From Pochonia chlamydosporia 170 (lineage: Eukaryota; Ascomycota; Sordariomycetes; Hypocreales; Clavicipitaceae), in NCBI RefSeq assembly GCF_001653235.2, contig NC_035794.1, positions 124,001 through 188,000 of the forward strand: a stretch of DNA of 64,000 nucleotides, read 5' to 3'. Positions 10,425 to 20,413 of the stretch are shown in pieces. The notes beneath the pieces are model-generated. The model ran no database searches. It saw nothing but the letters and a program-made list of their open reading frames with translations, and had not been told where the DNA came from. The first letter of the stretch is position 1. Every line of letters begins with the position of its first letter. The translations under genes were made by a program, and so were the position numbers.

Positions 10425-11888
10425 TCACACTGGTGTCAAATACATCTGCAAAGGCGGCTTCTCCCAAAACAAATAATTCTTCTGTCCCTCCAACCAGCCC
10501 TTCCCATCCTCTTCAATCCGTAAATCAAACGCCCAGGTCAACCGCGCCAGAATCAACCTCATCTCCGCATATGCCAAGTTCTGTCCAATGCAGTTCCGCG
10601 GCCCAACCAAGAACGGATTAACCACATCCAGCCTGTCATTCTTATGCCTCCCCACGCCAGGATTGGCAAACCGCTCTGGACAGAAGGAGTATGGATCCTC
10701 AAAGTATTCCGAATCGTGATACGCTGCCCATTGCCAGACACTTACTGTCGTGCCTGCAGGTACAAACGTCCCGGCGATTTCTGCGCCTCCCTTAGGTGTA
10801 AGTCGTGGAGCTGCTCCCGCCACTGGCGGATAACACCTCAAACTCTCCTGTAATACGGCCGTCAAGTAGGACAACTTATTCACAGTTGTAAGTGTAATGT
10901 CGCCTTCCGTCTCGAACAAGCCCCGTACTTCGTTCTTCAACTTTTCCATGACGCCGGGATTAGCGGTGAGAAGATACAGCGCCCCCGTCAGCAAGGTGGC
11001 ACTTGTTTCGCTCCCTGCGACGATTAACAAACTCCCATTCTCTACAAGTTCGTCCATGGCCATCCCACTCTTGATTAAGCCGTCCAAGAAGTCATTTCTT
11101 CCGGTTCCCAGCTCCACCCGCTGCCGGGTTTTGGACTTGGTCAACTCTACGTGCAGAGCTAGCTCCCTTTCTCCAACTTTCAACTTTCTCATAAAGAAGA
11201 TTGCTACCCGTAGAATGCCGAGTGCCTTGAGAGCATGTATCCTGCTCATGTTTTTCACTGTTCCAAGGATGAGTTTAACCCACGGGTGGTAGCCGCTTCT
11301 GCTTAGACAGCCAAAGTCGGACCCAAATGCTAGATTCCCTATTAAGTCGAATGTAGTATAGGCCATCCATTTTGTCATGTCAACAGGGACGGAATCGCCG
11401 TTAGAGTTGGTGCAGTTCTCACGTAGGCGTCTCATTAGTAGAGACACATACGTGTCTAGGACCGGTTCTTGGGCCATCAATGCGCGCTCGCTGAATCCCG
11501 GAGCTAGTAACTTCCTCGTTATGTCGTGACTTTCTCGGTGGGAGCTAAGTAGAGATGTTGTGGTGATGTCCGTGGCATTGTAGTATTTCATGTCGTGTGG
11601 AAGTTCGTGTGTGCCAGGCTTGCGGGCGTAGATATCTCTCCAAGCCTGTGGGTTGATGAAAGCTAGTTCATTTGGTGCAATACGGATGATTGGGCCATAT
11701 TTGTTGTGCATGTCTGTGATATGAAATGGGAGCGTGCCGCTTAGAAGGTGATATGTCTTTGGGAGGACGGATGCCCGGTTGGTGAGAGGGCCGGGGAAGC
11801 GACGGAGTGGGTGGAGGAAGACATTGTACACCAGCCGAATAGCGATATAGAGTGCACCGATGGCAAATACTGTTAAAATGAGGTTCAT
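10425..11888 (-). CDS. Cytochrome P450 monooxygenase
   Basis: One exon encodes 487 residues from ATG 11888. It has an N-terminal membrane anchor (about residues 1-26), a Pro-rich hinge (RRFPGP, 29-34), the oxygen-activating I helix (AGSETSAT, 291-298; Ser-Glu replaces the more common Gly-Asp/Glu), the K-helix ESLR (348-351), PERF (404-407) and the haem-binding FLVGPRNCIGQN with Cys433. Length and all landmarks are normal, so an ER-bound active enzyme is likely. The sequence style recalls the CYP65/isotrichodermin-hydroxylase-like group of fungal secondary metabolism, but no backbone synthase gene lies nearby, so the substrate is open. Confidence 0.95.
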   Translation of the reverse strand: MNLILTVFAIGALYIAIRLVYNVFLHPLRRFPGPLTNRASVLPKTYHLLSGTLPFHITDMHNKYGPIIRIAPNELAFINPQAWRDIYARKPGTHELPHDMKYYNATDITTTSLLSSHRESHDITRKLLAPGFSERALMAQEPVLDTYVSLLMRRLRENCTNSNGDSVPVDMTKWMAYTTFDLIGNLAFGSDFGCLSRSGYHPWVKLILGTVKNMSRIHALKALGILRVAIFFMRKLKVGERELALHVELTKSKTRQRVELGTGRNDFLDGLIKSGMAMDELVENGSLLIVAGSETSATLLTGALYLLTANPGVMEKLKNEVRGLFETEGDITLTTVNKLSYLTAVLQESLRCYPPVAGAAPRLTPKGGAEIAGTFVPAGTTVSVWQWAAYHDSEYFEDPYSFCPERFANPGVGRHKNDRLDVVNPFLVGPRNCIGQNLAYAEMRLILARLTWAFDLRIEEDGKGWLEGQKNYLFWEKPPLQMYLTPV

Positions 11889-12331
11889 TTGGGCTGTGGA
11901 TGGCGATGATAGCCTGGCGAGATGATGGTTTGTGGAGTTTGTATTATGAGTCGATCGGTTCCAACCCCACCAATCCTTTACTCTCTCTACAGTGTGAGCT
12001 TGCGTGAGACATGCAGGCTCTAAGTCAGTGGTACAAGAGACTCTTAGTCAACGGCTGATAGTCCGTAACACAGGAGTGTCGTCATACTCTGGTGAATCAG
12101 CTTCCCACAAGACAGACATTTCACCTCACTATCAGGTTTCAGCGTGGCCTGTGGTCAAGAAGCTTGTTCCAAAAAAAAAAAAAAAAAAAAAAATGCTTAC
12201 TCAATAATCTGTCGGCGGAAGACTACCATCAAAGAGCATAAGGATGGCAAAAGTGTGATTTGATTCATGCCTATCATAATCTTCTTTTTCGAAACAACAA
12301 GGGATACCAAGGCGTGATAATTACCCAGCTG
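11889..12331. other. Intergenic with 23-bp A homopolymer
   Basis: This is the upstream region of the P450 and the 3' flank of the small NTF2-like gene. A run of 23 A (12171-12193) is the only notable feature; no retrotransposon-like sequence or ORF sits next to it. Confidence 0.5.
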
Positions 12332-12793
12332 CTACAATGCCTTTCGCCAGCAAAAGTAGTCAGTTTGCTTGCCAATCTTGCCCTCTTGGTTCCACTCAAT
12401 CAAACTAACCCCAACCGCCTTGCCCTTATCTCCCCTCTTGTACGGCGAATTTGGAAAACCAGCAGGTACGGTAAAGTTGATCTCAGCTTCCCATGTTGCT
12501 TTTTCCATTGTCCCGCTTAGACCCAACGTAACGACCTTGATGTCAGCAGACAGCGTAAGCATGGAGCCGACAACCGCCTTGGCTGCCACCTTGTCCAAGC
12601 CAATATGTTGTGCTACTATACGGAATTAGCGAGCAAATTTGAAAAGAGTAATATCCTTTGACAATGGCATGTGCTTACGATAGCCGGAATATTCAAAACC
12701 ACCATCTGCCCAGTGGCTGAATACTCGGTCTGGCTGACCTGTAGCCCACGACTGTCTGTATGCTTCGATTCGAGACTCTAGTATTTCTGCCAT
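12332..12793 (-). CDS. Small SnoaL/NTF2-like protein
   Basis: Two exons (12679-12793 and 12332-12615) flank a 63-nt intron (GTAAGC..TATAG with a GCTAAT branch site) and give 132 residues. The start (MAEILESRIEAYRQSWATGQPD), an aromatic pocket region (FSHWADGGFEYSGY) and the C-terminal strands (GVSLIEWNQEGKIGKQTDYF) resemble the cone-shaped NTF2/SnoaL-like fold with its N-terminal helix and curved sheet. Members bind or isomerise small hydrophobic molecules; some accompany secondary metabolite enzymes. The P450 lies 444 bp away on the same strand, but linkage of function is speculation. Confidence 0.65.
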
Positions 12794-14327
12794 TGCGGCG
12801 TGACTCGTCTGACTTCCACTATTTTCTTCGGGGGTTCCAACGAGTATAGTTAGATTGAGGTACAGACTTTCAGGATCTATCGAAGCTGGGCATTACGACT
12901 GGAATGAGGCAAGTGCCTCTTCGAACGACATAGGTGATGAGACCTACCGACAATCTTGAGCCTACCTGTCACAAGGACTGAGAAGACAAGACTTGAAGCA
13001 GAAGGTATTCACTGAAAACGTCTTAAGTTGTTAAAGGTCTTTGGTTTAATCCAAGTTCCGACCGTCCTTCATGCCCGAATAAATAGTCGGGCAGGGTTAC
13101 TTTGCCCGTGACCTCCAATTTGTTCCACTCTTAGTCTCTATGATGTTATGCAACACCCGTGATTAGGCTTTATTAGCAGTCCCAGTCTCACTCGGCAATC
13201 TGGTTGATGTGGTCCTATGGCCCAGCCGAACCGACAGGTTGGGAATTTGAATATACTCATTAGTATTGGGAAGGTCAATGTAACCACGGCCACGACAATG
13301 TTGAATGTTGTGCCGAAATGCACTTTTGTGACCATGGTTAAACAATCGTTTACAAATCCATCTGCATAAATTACCCGAATAATACGGAGTGTGTTTCGAT
13401 TTAAGTTAGACAAACTAAAAATTTTTTATTTATTATTTTACTGTAATTCCAAACGGATATGGTGCTTTTTGGCGATACGTCCTTCACCTGGACAATACCA
13501 AGGGCAAAAGCCATTTGATGCATGGCGTCGTCGGCGCACACCCCCGCGACGACCCTGAAGGTTTTTTGCTGCAAATCTGGGGAGAGCTCCAGCTGGCATG
13601 CCAGAAGGGATCGCAATTCAGACATGGTGGTCGTCAGCGTGGATGGGAGTCACGGTTGGCTGGGCACACGGAACCCGTGGCTGTTGTCGCGGTACTGCGG
13701 GTGCCCGTCTTGACTCGCTCATCTTGGTGGCTCTCATGACTAACTCTTGCGGAGACCAACGGAATCATGAATGACATTCTCTTTTCCCTTTTGCTGAGTG
13801 CTACGTCATGTTGAACTTGTGGGATAAGAGATCACCCCCTTCTAGAAGCCACATCGAAGGTGGAAAGCAAAATGGCAAACTAGTGGCGTCTTCTGTAAAT
13901 GTCATGTCCCAAAGACATTAAGATTTAATTTACTGGCGAATCTGTCAACCTTTCTGTTAGGTGGGAAGGCTCTGATTATGGTGCTAGTAGCTACAGTTTG
14001 ATTGCTAGAATAGTAGCCTTGGCCCTTTGATTTTACATAGGTCAAATAGGATGGTTTTATAGCCGCAACGTTGCCGCACATACTTGCTAATTCCGGTACC
14101 ACTCATTGTGGTGATGGTATGATGGATCCAACCACTGTATCGTACGTGTAAGTACTATGCATTTTGACAGCTTTGCTTTGCGTACACAGGACTTGTTTTA
14201 TTGTATCCCCTGTCCGTCTTCGATCTTGGTCGCTTATTCACAGCCCAGCCAGCGCCTCTGCCTGCTTTGCTAGTTTGACCACAACATTCAGTAAAGGCAA
14301 GGGTTAAGGTCTGCCAGAATAATCAAA
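12794..14327. other. Gene-poor stretch with one candidate small ORF
   Basis: The only frame with a plausible ATG start is 13401-13625 on the minus strand (74 codons, opening MSELRSLLACQLELSPDLQQ), without signal peptide, known motif or splice evidence. A TACGGAGT motif lies at 13383. The rest shows nothing I can assign. Confidence 0.35.
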
Positions 14328-15203
14328 CTACGGCCCATTCATATCTTCTCTTGAGAATTGGTAGTTCGTAGTTTGGCCGCTTCTGGTTTGACCAGCCGTT
14401 GATGCGGTATACGTTCGTAGAAATTGCCAGTATGCTTCGCTGTATCGGGGCCGATGGATAATGTCGATTAGTTTGTTGAGAATAATAAACTCCATCTTGA
14501 GCTTAAGGCTATATATAAACGGCTGATAAGTGGTCTGTACATAAAGATAGCCCGTGAACTCAGTAATGCAAAGAGAGATGTCGAAGAGGATTACAAGACT
14601 GTTGATCAGAACAAGTTGTCGAATAACATTCTGCCCTTCCTGGCCTCTGTTAGCGAGGATGACTTTGAGGCTATGTCCCGCTTCCCATATGTAAATGCCA
14701 GAGATGATGAATTCCTGGAGGGTGAACACAGATAGCTGGACTCTCTCCCATACGTTAAATAAGTGAAGAAAACGGCCAGGATCCAATTGACAACCAAGCC
14801 AGACAATTGTGACGGGGATGTGAATGATGAAAAAGTTGGTGACAATCATGGCAAGCACCCAGCGTATCGTCTGCCTGTTAGACGTCACAAGATGGAGCCG
14901 GGAGTACAAGACAACTGACTGGCCTGTAACCATCACCCACCAGTTAAGTACCAAGGCCACGGATATCGGAAAGTTTGCCACGAGACCAAAGAGTCGAAGA
15001 ATGTTGGCGATTGCGAAGAAGAGGGTACCGGTATTGGCAATAAGTATGCTCCAAAAATAAAGACCGGTGTATTTCTTGAAGGTATGAATGGCAAGGATAA
15101 AGATTTCCACGCAGTTAAGACATGCCATGCCAAACAATGCCGAAAGGGTCATAGAGATAGCCAAGGGAGGCGATATTGGTCCTGTTTCCCCCCTTTCACC
15201 CAT
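14328..15203 (-). CDS. Seven-transmembrane fungal integral membrane protein
   Basis: A single exon encodes 291 residues from ATG 15203. At least seven hydrophobic segments are visible, starting with SMTLSALFGMACLNCVEIFI and including GTLFFAIANILRLFGLVANF, VALVLNWWVMVTGQSVVLYS, WVLAMIVTNFFIIHIPVTIV and VLINSLVILFDISLCITEFT, followed by a polar Ser/Thr/Gln-rich tail. This topology matches a widespread family of fungal membrane proteins of unknown function, some of which are loosely compared with rhodopsin-like or Pth11-type receptors. There is no extracellular cysteine-rich CFEM domain, so a Pth11 assignment is not supported. Function unknown. Confidence 0.75.
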   Translation of the reverse strand: MGERGETGPISPPLAISMTLSALFGMACLNCVEIFILAIHTFKKYTGLYFWSILIANTGTLFFAIANILRLFGLVANFPISVALVLNWWVMVTGQSVVLYSRLHLVTSNRQTIRWVLAMIVTNFFIIHIPVTIVWLGCQLDPGRFLHLFNVWERVQLSVFTLQEFIISGIYIWEAGHSLKVILANRGQEGQNVIRQLVLINSLVILFDISLCITEFTGYLYVQTTYQPFIYSLKLKMEFIILNKLIDIIHRPRYSEAYWQFLRTYTASTAGQTRSGQTTNYQFSREDMNGP

Positions 15204-17479
15204 GTTGTAAACGCAGGGAAGAGGACAGACGGACCCTTTTGCAACAGCATGAAAGGATTAGAGCAGTGCCGGTTCTTGTGCCGACTACCTAGCGGTAAAG
15301 AGTATACATATGTACCTTGCCCAATGTGCCATAAGGCTAACACAAAAGGTTAGGAGAGTAGGCTGGGGAAAATAACTCAACGATAAGATGTATGTATGAG
15401 AGACGCACACGCACTGTTTGCAAATCACAGCCAAGGGGCCCAACTTTTAATGTATTTGGGATTGAACACAAGCTAGCAAAGAGTGATGGTAGTATCGGCC
15501 ATGTCAAATATGCACGCCACCCACATGCTATTGGCTATTGACAGTGTCGTCTCTTTTAATGCATCAGATCCTGCACCTTCAAATCGCGCGACGCCTCACT
15601 TTTTGGCACTCGAATTCCCTCGCACCACCTTTGGTGGTGCTTATCACCGAAACGAGCACCATCAGCACATCGAGCCGTTACATTATCTGGTCATACATGT
15701 AAGTATTTGCCCACCTCCTCGTACCCCGGGCCTAGAAACGGTGGCGTTGAGGTACATAGAGGTGGGCAAATGCTTATGGCCTCCCGCTGTGCGTTCTTGC
15801 CACGGGGTTGAGCTGAAGTCTACTGTGGTGTATAAGGTGCTTATACCTGGGGTTAATATTAGGGGAGCCCGCTGTGCTGATGTGCCTTTGTGCTGACAAG
15901 CAACAACTACTCCGTACGTAAACCAAACATTAGGTGGGGTGTGGCACAGTCACATCACATCTCCAGCGTAATGTTCGAGTCAAGGTACATCCAGAGACTG
16001 TTATTGGGAGATGTGAATAGCTGTTCGGCCAACAGTCGACGCTCAGAAACAGGATATGATATGCCGCAGGCTCAAATTGCGCCAGCCATTTGTTGTTGCT
16101 GCTACTACTACTATTGGTTGCTCGAACCAAAAAGAAAGCACTGCAGCAAGTAAGTTGGCTATTTGTTCATCTACTTACACCGGGCTGCCTTGTGTAACAA
16201 CATCAGTCGGTACCTCTAACATACAAGCGCTTCCTTTTCCCACCACGAGCACTGAGTCTAGACTGCCTCCCCTGCTAACTGAGGCCAATGACTTCTTGAC
16301 AGGTTAAGCCTCAAGGGGCGGGAAGTAGTGGCCATGGCGTTTGGAAGCTCTAGACCAGGTAGTACTTTGCAATTGGCCACACCTAAAATAGTCGTGCAAA
16401 GTACTCCCTGTTATCTCCGGACGGCCTACAACTTGGCGTGTGTCGACTCATGGAATCGGCACAGGGATGATTATTTCCCCTTTTTTGTTGTATATATAAA
16501 AAGGTAATTGTGTCCAAAAATCCACGTAGCCAAATTTGACTAGCACTCTGCATTTTGTGTTGGTAGCTGCTGCATGCATGCTATACACGTCTGGTCGGAC
16601 ATGACGGAACAAGGCTAGTATTTACTTCTGCAATGCACCAAGCAGCATGCCAGACCATGATGGATTATTAATAACACCTGGGAGCTATGCTTTAAAAGAG
16701 GCATGGACACATGGCATGTCAGCACGAACGTCGGGAGCAACTGCGGGAGACGCTGACGTCTAGGGATGAAGCGAAAGTGGAAGATGCGCTGTATATAAAT
16801 TAACCGGGAGACGACCATCACGAGACTCAGCTTACATGTATTCTTGGCCATGTTGGGCGGAGAAGCGCGCAAGTTGGACGCTGAGGCAAACTGGCATCTC
16901 CTTCTCCCATCAGACCCGACGATTCGGTCCATTGGACGCTTTTCGGAGGAAGAGACTAACCTGGGAGAAGACAGACCGTCTTGTTAAAAACAGAAATCGA
17001 TCGACCAGATGCTAAGTGTCTGTTCCATTAGCGGGTATTACCTACAGTTCAGTTGATACAAGACAGCCCTTTTCATCTTTTAACGGTCTGTGAACATATC
17101 TCCAAGTGTGTGATGCACACAATGCACAGGATGCACAGGCTGTCCCACAAGGGTTAGGGTTGGGGTTAGGCAGCGCGTGAAGGCACTAGGGGCGGGCGGC
17201 CACAGGCGGCAAGTGTCTGGTGTCTGGTGGGACCTTGCAGGCCGATGACGATGGCTGTATGGCTGTATCTAAAGCACCAGACCGCAACGACACCAAAACT
17301 GGCCACCATAATATTTCGCTCTAATTATCTCAGTTCTGCCAGATTACGGATTCTTTAACCCACTATATGCAAGATATAAAGCGTGTATCTTATCGGTTGA
17401 TAGTGTCTGGTCCGTTACAACGTAATTATCACCCCGCTAGTTAAGTCCACGCTACCATTTTGGATCTACAGCTAACTTA
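15204..17479. other. Intergenic region with hairpin-forming sequences
   Basis: No gene is recognised in these 2.3 kb. It contains a near-perfect 18-bp inverted repeat (15700-15717 with 15759-15776), a perfect 11-bp inverted repeat (16361-16371 with 16395-16405), a TACTCCGTA motif at 15908 and a short telomere-like tract at 17151-17170. Short frames (15483-15896, 16615-16932) lack any protein features. Confidence 0.45.
15700..15776. repeat. Imperfect hairpin, 18-bp arms
   Basis: The arm TAAGTATTTGCCCACCTC at 15700-15717 pairs with 15759-15776 at 17 of 18 positions. Inside, GTACC at about 15721 pairs with GGTAC at 15751, extending the stem around a short loop. It may be a small non-autonomous element or a transcript hairpin. 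Confidence 0.5.
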
Positions 17480-17700
17480 TGTAATGGGCTGAGCCTGATG
17501 GATGGTGGCTTGGCTTGCGCTCTCACCTTTATCACTGACCTTGTCTCTGGTAACCCCCAAGCAATAAGCGACATTAGCAGAAGCAAGCTTACAAGCTTAC
17601 AAGAGCTCTGCGAGCTCTTACTTTCTTGCTCTCCTTTTCCTTTTCTCCTTACCAGTCTCAGCCATAGTGACCGTAGGCTATTAGATTAATAGCATACACA
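17480..17700 (+). repeat. Solo LTR related to the gypsy element at 52-60 kb, not RIP-mutated
   Basis: This stretch starts TGTAATGGGCTGAGCC and matches the 229-bp LTRs at 52000-52228 and 60183-60411 along most of its length, including GCTTGCGCTCTC, ATTAGCAGAAGCAAGCT and AAGAGCTCT. Where they differ, this copy mostly keeps G or C where the others have A or T (for example GGGCTGAGCCTGATGG against GGGCTAAGCCTAATAG). The right end (near 17700) is approximate. No matching target duplication was found. No internal retrotransposon sequence flanks it, so it is a solo LTR left by recombination. Confidence 0.7.
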
Positions 17701-18133
17701 GGTGGTACCTCACGATGTCACCTATCTCGCAACCATAAGATGCGACCTTTCATAGAAACATTTTCAACTACATGGCCGCCTGTGTTTTCCGTAGCGTGAT
17801 GCTGGTTGGATGGTATGTCTACTGCATTCGAGGTTTACTGCTGAGGCGTGTACGTATCCTGGTGCAGCTGCAGTGGAATACCACGTCTCCAGAAGAATAA
17901 CATTGCACTTTTATAACGGTTGTTTAGCATAATTCTATCATATTTAGCCTAGGTGCATGTCTGATGTCCCCGCAAACAAACTTAGCTATCAGACAAGCAT
18001 TAGCAAGGGACAAGCATAGTATAGTGACTTCAAGCCCTTAATAACACATGATACTTGTTGGCACAGATAGTTCCCATAGTACCGTGTGTTGTTATTCGCA
18101 CCATACTTGTCGCCGCATTGCACCCCAAGTGCC
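17701..18133. other. Intergenic, no gene seen
   Basis: Sequence between the solo LTR and the small secreted protein gene. It is the 3' flank of that gene and contains no open frame with protein features. Confidence 0.5.
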
Positions 18134-18475
18134 TCAGACAAAGCCACAAGCAATTCCCGACCCAATGGCATTGCTACCACCAGCACTATTAAAAGAAGGA
18201 TAACAGACGCCAGTGCTGCCAGCATAATTGCACGTAGTCTGCGGGCCAGCGCAGGCAGCACGACTGTATGTCGTGATGGCCTGGTCGCCGCCGCCTGGAT
18301 AGGTAATGATGTAGGACTGGAATCCGGGCACGCCAGTGGCACAGCTATTGTCCCAGACGTTGCGGGAGCCGACGGAGTTTTGGCAGTTTCTGTCCGAGTA
18401 CATCTCGAGAATAGCGCCGTTGGCAACGATTGCGAAGGCGCTGATGGCAGAGACGGAAATCTTGTTGAACAACAT
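18134..18475 (-). CDS. Small secreted cysteine-rich protein (effector-like)
   Basis: One exon encodes 113 residues. A signal peptide (MLFNKISVSAISAFAIVANG) is followed by a mature part of about 92 residues with six cysteines (in NCQN, SCATG, AACAG, TTCNY, GVCYP, IACGF), an even number suited to three disulfide bonds. It is Gly/Ser/Asn-rich and has no known domain that I recognise. The layout fits secreted fungal proteins of the effector or antimicrobial type, but function is inferred only from form. It is flanked by about 2 kb of gene-free DNA and a solo LTR, a common setting for such genes. A splice-acceptor-like TTGCAG just upstream of the ATG hints at a 5' UTR intron. Confidence 0.7.
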   Translation of the reverse strand: MLFNKISVSAISAFAIVANGAILEMYSDRNCQNSVGSRNVWDNSCATGVPGFQSYIITYPGGGDQAITTYSRAACAGPQTTCNYAGSTGVCYPSFNSAGGSNAIGSGIACGFV

Positions 18476-20413
18476 TTCTGCAAGGTTCGTAAGTAGATAA
18501 TAAGAGTATACGCTTGAAATTTGCGCTTACTGAAGAGGGAGTCTTCTGGACGGGTAAGTTTAAAGTAGGCGAGGCTTAAAATGCTGGAAATGGGTGATTG
18601 TTGCTAATGAGGAGTGAGTGGTTTGAACGGCAAAACGTATCCCTTTATACGTGAAGTTGTTATCCGATTTTCTTCATCACGGCGACAAGATATCCTGCTT
18701 GGTAATTTTTACATCCTCTTTTGTCAGAGATGACGAACCATTCATTCTTGAGGCCTGACTGTAGGTTTTGCCCGTCGCCCGCCTCCTCAATGACCCTTTC
18801 GTATATTACAGGACGACGTCGCCCGATAATGAAGGCAAACTCCAAAAGTAGTCAGCATCCCGTGTCGGTGAAGTTTAGTGGCGCGCCTATCAGACTTGAC
18901 CCCCAACTCTAGCCCTTGTCAAGAACATAAGGCATTGATGTAGGATTCTAAACTATTGCCTTGATTGCTGACATTGCATTCGCCATCTGCACCCTGCCAG
19001 CAGAGCTTCTTACAGTATGGAGCCATGAATGCAGAAGGAGGGCATGTGCTCCTCCGCCACTCTTCAGGTAATGCTTATTTTCTCGGGCCGTCTTGCTTAA
19101 TCTCGGGACAGACATGTATACTGCAAGGTCGGGATATGCGGGTGACTTTTTTCTGATCTAGCCAAAATGCAAGGAGTAGACGCCTTTGGATGGTTGGTTG
19201 ATTGTATTTGTCACTTGTCTGTGGCGAAAATAAATGATTGCCACAATGCAAAGATCCAGCAGCAACGGGCGTTATGTGGCGTTCCCTTGTCGTTCTCCTC
19301 TAAGAGCTTTGCAAAGAGAACGGCATATAGGCAATACACGGCAACTCCGGGCGTGGAAATGAATGAGTTAATATTCGGATGTTTTTTCTCTCAACAGAAG
19401 ACACAGCCGCGATGGCAGTGTTTAGTAACCTGCTGGGCAATTATGATAAAGACAGCCACAACAATACATGCAGTAATTGTAACTAAGTGTTGCCATAACG
19501 TGATCGATCGGAGACGAAATAAGTCTAGTGAGCTTGTTAATGCCCGGAGCCTACTTCCCTGTCTCAAAAGTCTTCCGCACAGCATAGCCTCGTGCCTTGA
19601 TTGCGGTTAGGAGACCAGATTGGCCGGTCCGCAGGGGGAAGCTTCTCGGAGAAAAGCACCGCTAAGTAATTCGGCCTGGCAAAAGGAACGATCCACTGAT
19701 GCAGATAGATTGTCTGAGTTACATCCGTTCACAAAACCAGAAGTAAACAAAGAGTTTGCTATCATGTGGTTTGGAATAATATCGCGGCATCAACCCCCCC
19801 GTGCTAGCCACGTTTTGTGTGTGAGCTGTTATATGTGAACTATAATCAGGAGCAAGTAAAGCCGTAGACAATGTTTCAATCATAGGACACTCGCGATAAT
19901 CCGATTCACAGCCGTGTGGCATGTCAATCGCCTCAAGTTGGCCCTGCGTAGATGATTTGCGAGGCGTCTTCAACAATAGGATCACCGCTCACAAGTCTCC
20001 CTATTGAGGTCGCTGATTGGCATTGATTCAGAATACAATGTATTGCAGATTGGGGGCTATTCAGGATTGTACAAGGTCCCATCATCATATAAGTGTAGCA
20101 GATAGCTTAGAAATGCAGAAAGGGACCCAAACACTGCTCCTACTTCTAATCACACAATTCAAATTATAGGCCATCCGTTGGTCAAAGCCATTAACATGAA
20201 GCTCGCATATGTATATCCTGCTCTCTTCGCGACTGTAGCTGCAGATGATGCTTTCTTGTACAGCCTCAGCGCAAGGGGACTGGTCGGGTTACAAGGGACG
20301 AAACCATGTAGCCTTCTGTCCTTGTATGACATACATGGCGTTTTAGCTTTAATGATATTTTTGCCCATGTGCAACCTGGATGGGCACAACGGCAGTGCAT
20401 CGCTGGGGTGTCA
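18476..20413. other. Gene-free stretch
   Basis: No convincing gene was found in 1.9 kb. A short plus-strand frame from ATG 20196 (MKLAYVYPALFATVAADDAF) has a signal-like start but overlaps the 3' end of the regulator gene and lacks conserved features. Frames at 19167-19610 and 19719-19985 look like chance. Confidence 0.4.

Noticed and set aside
12171..12193. Poly(A) tail of a LINE insertion
   Set aside because: The A23 run has no reverse-transcriptase or LINE-like sequence on either side and no target duplication was found.
10425..12793. Secondary metabolite gene cluster
   Set aside because: A P450 and an NTF2-like protein are adjacent, but no polyketide, peptide or terpene synthase is present in the window.
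13401..13625. 74-codon ORF MSELRSLLACQ..
   Set aside because: It has an ATG and a reasonable composition but no homology cue, no introns and an AT-rich tail; kept only as a note in the intergenic entry.
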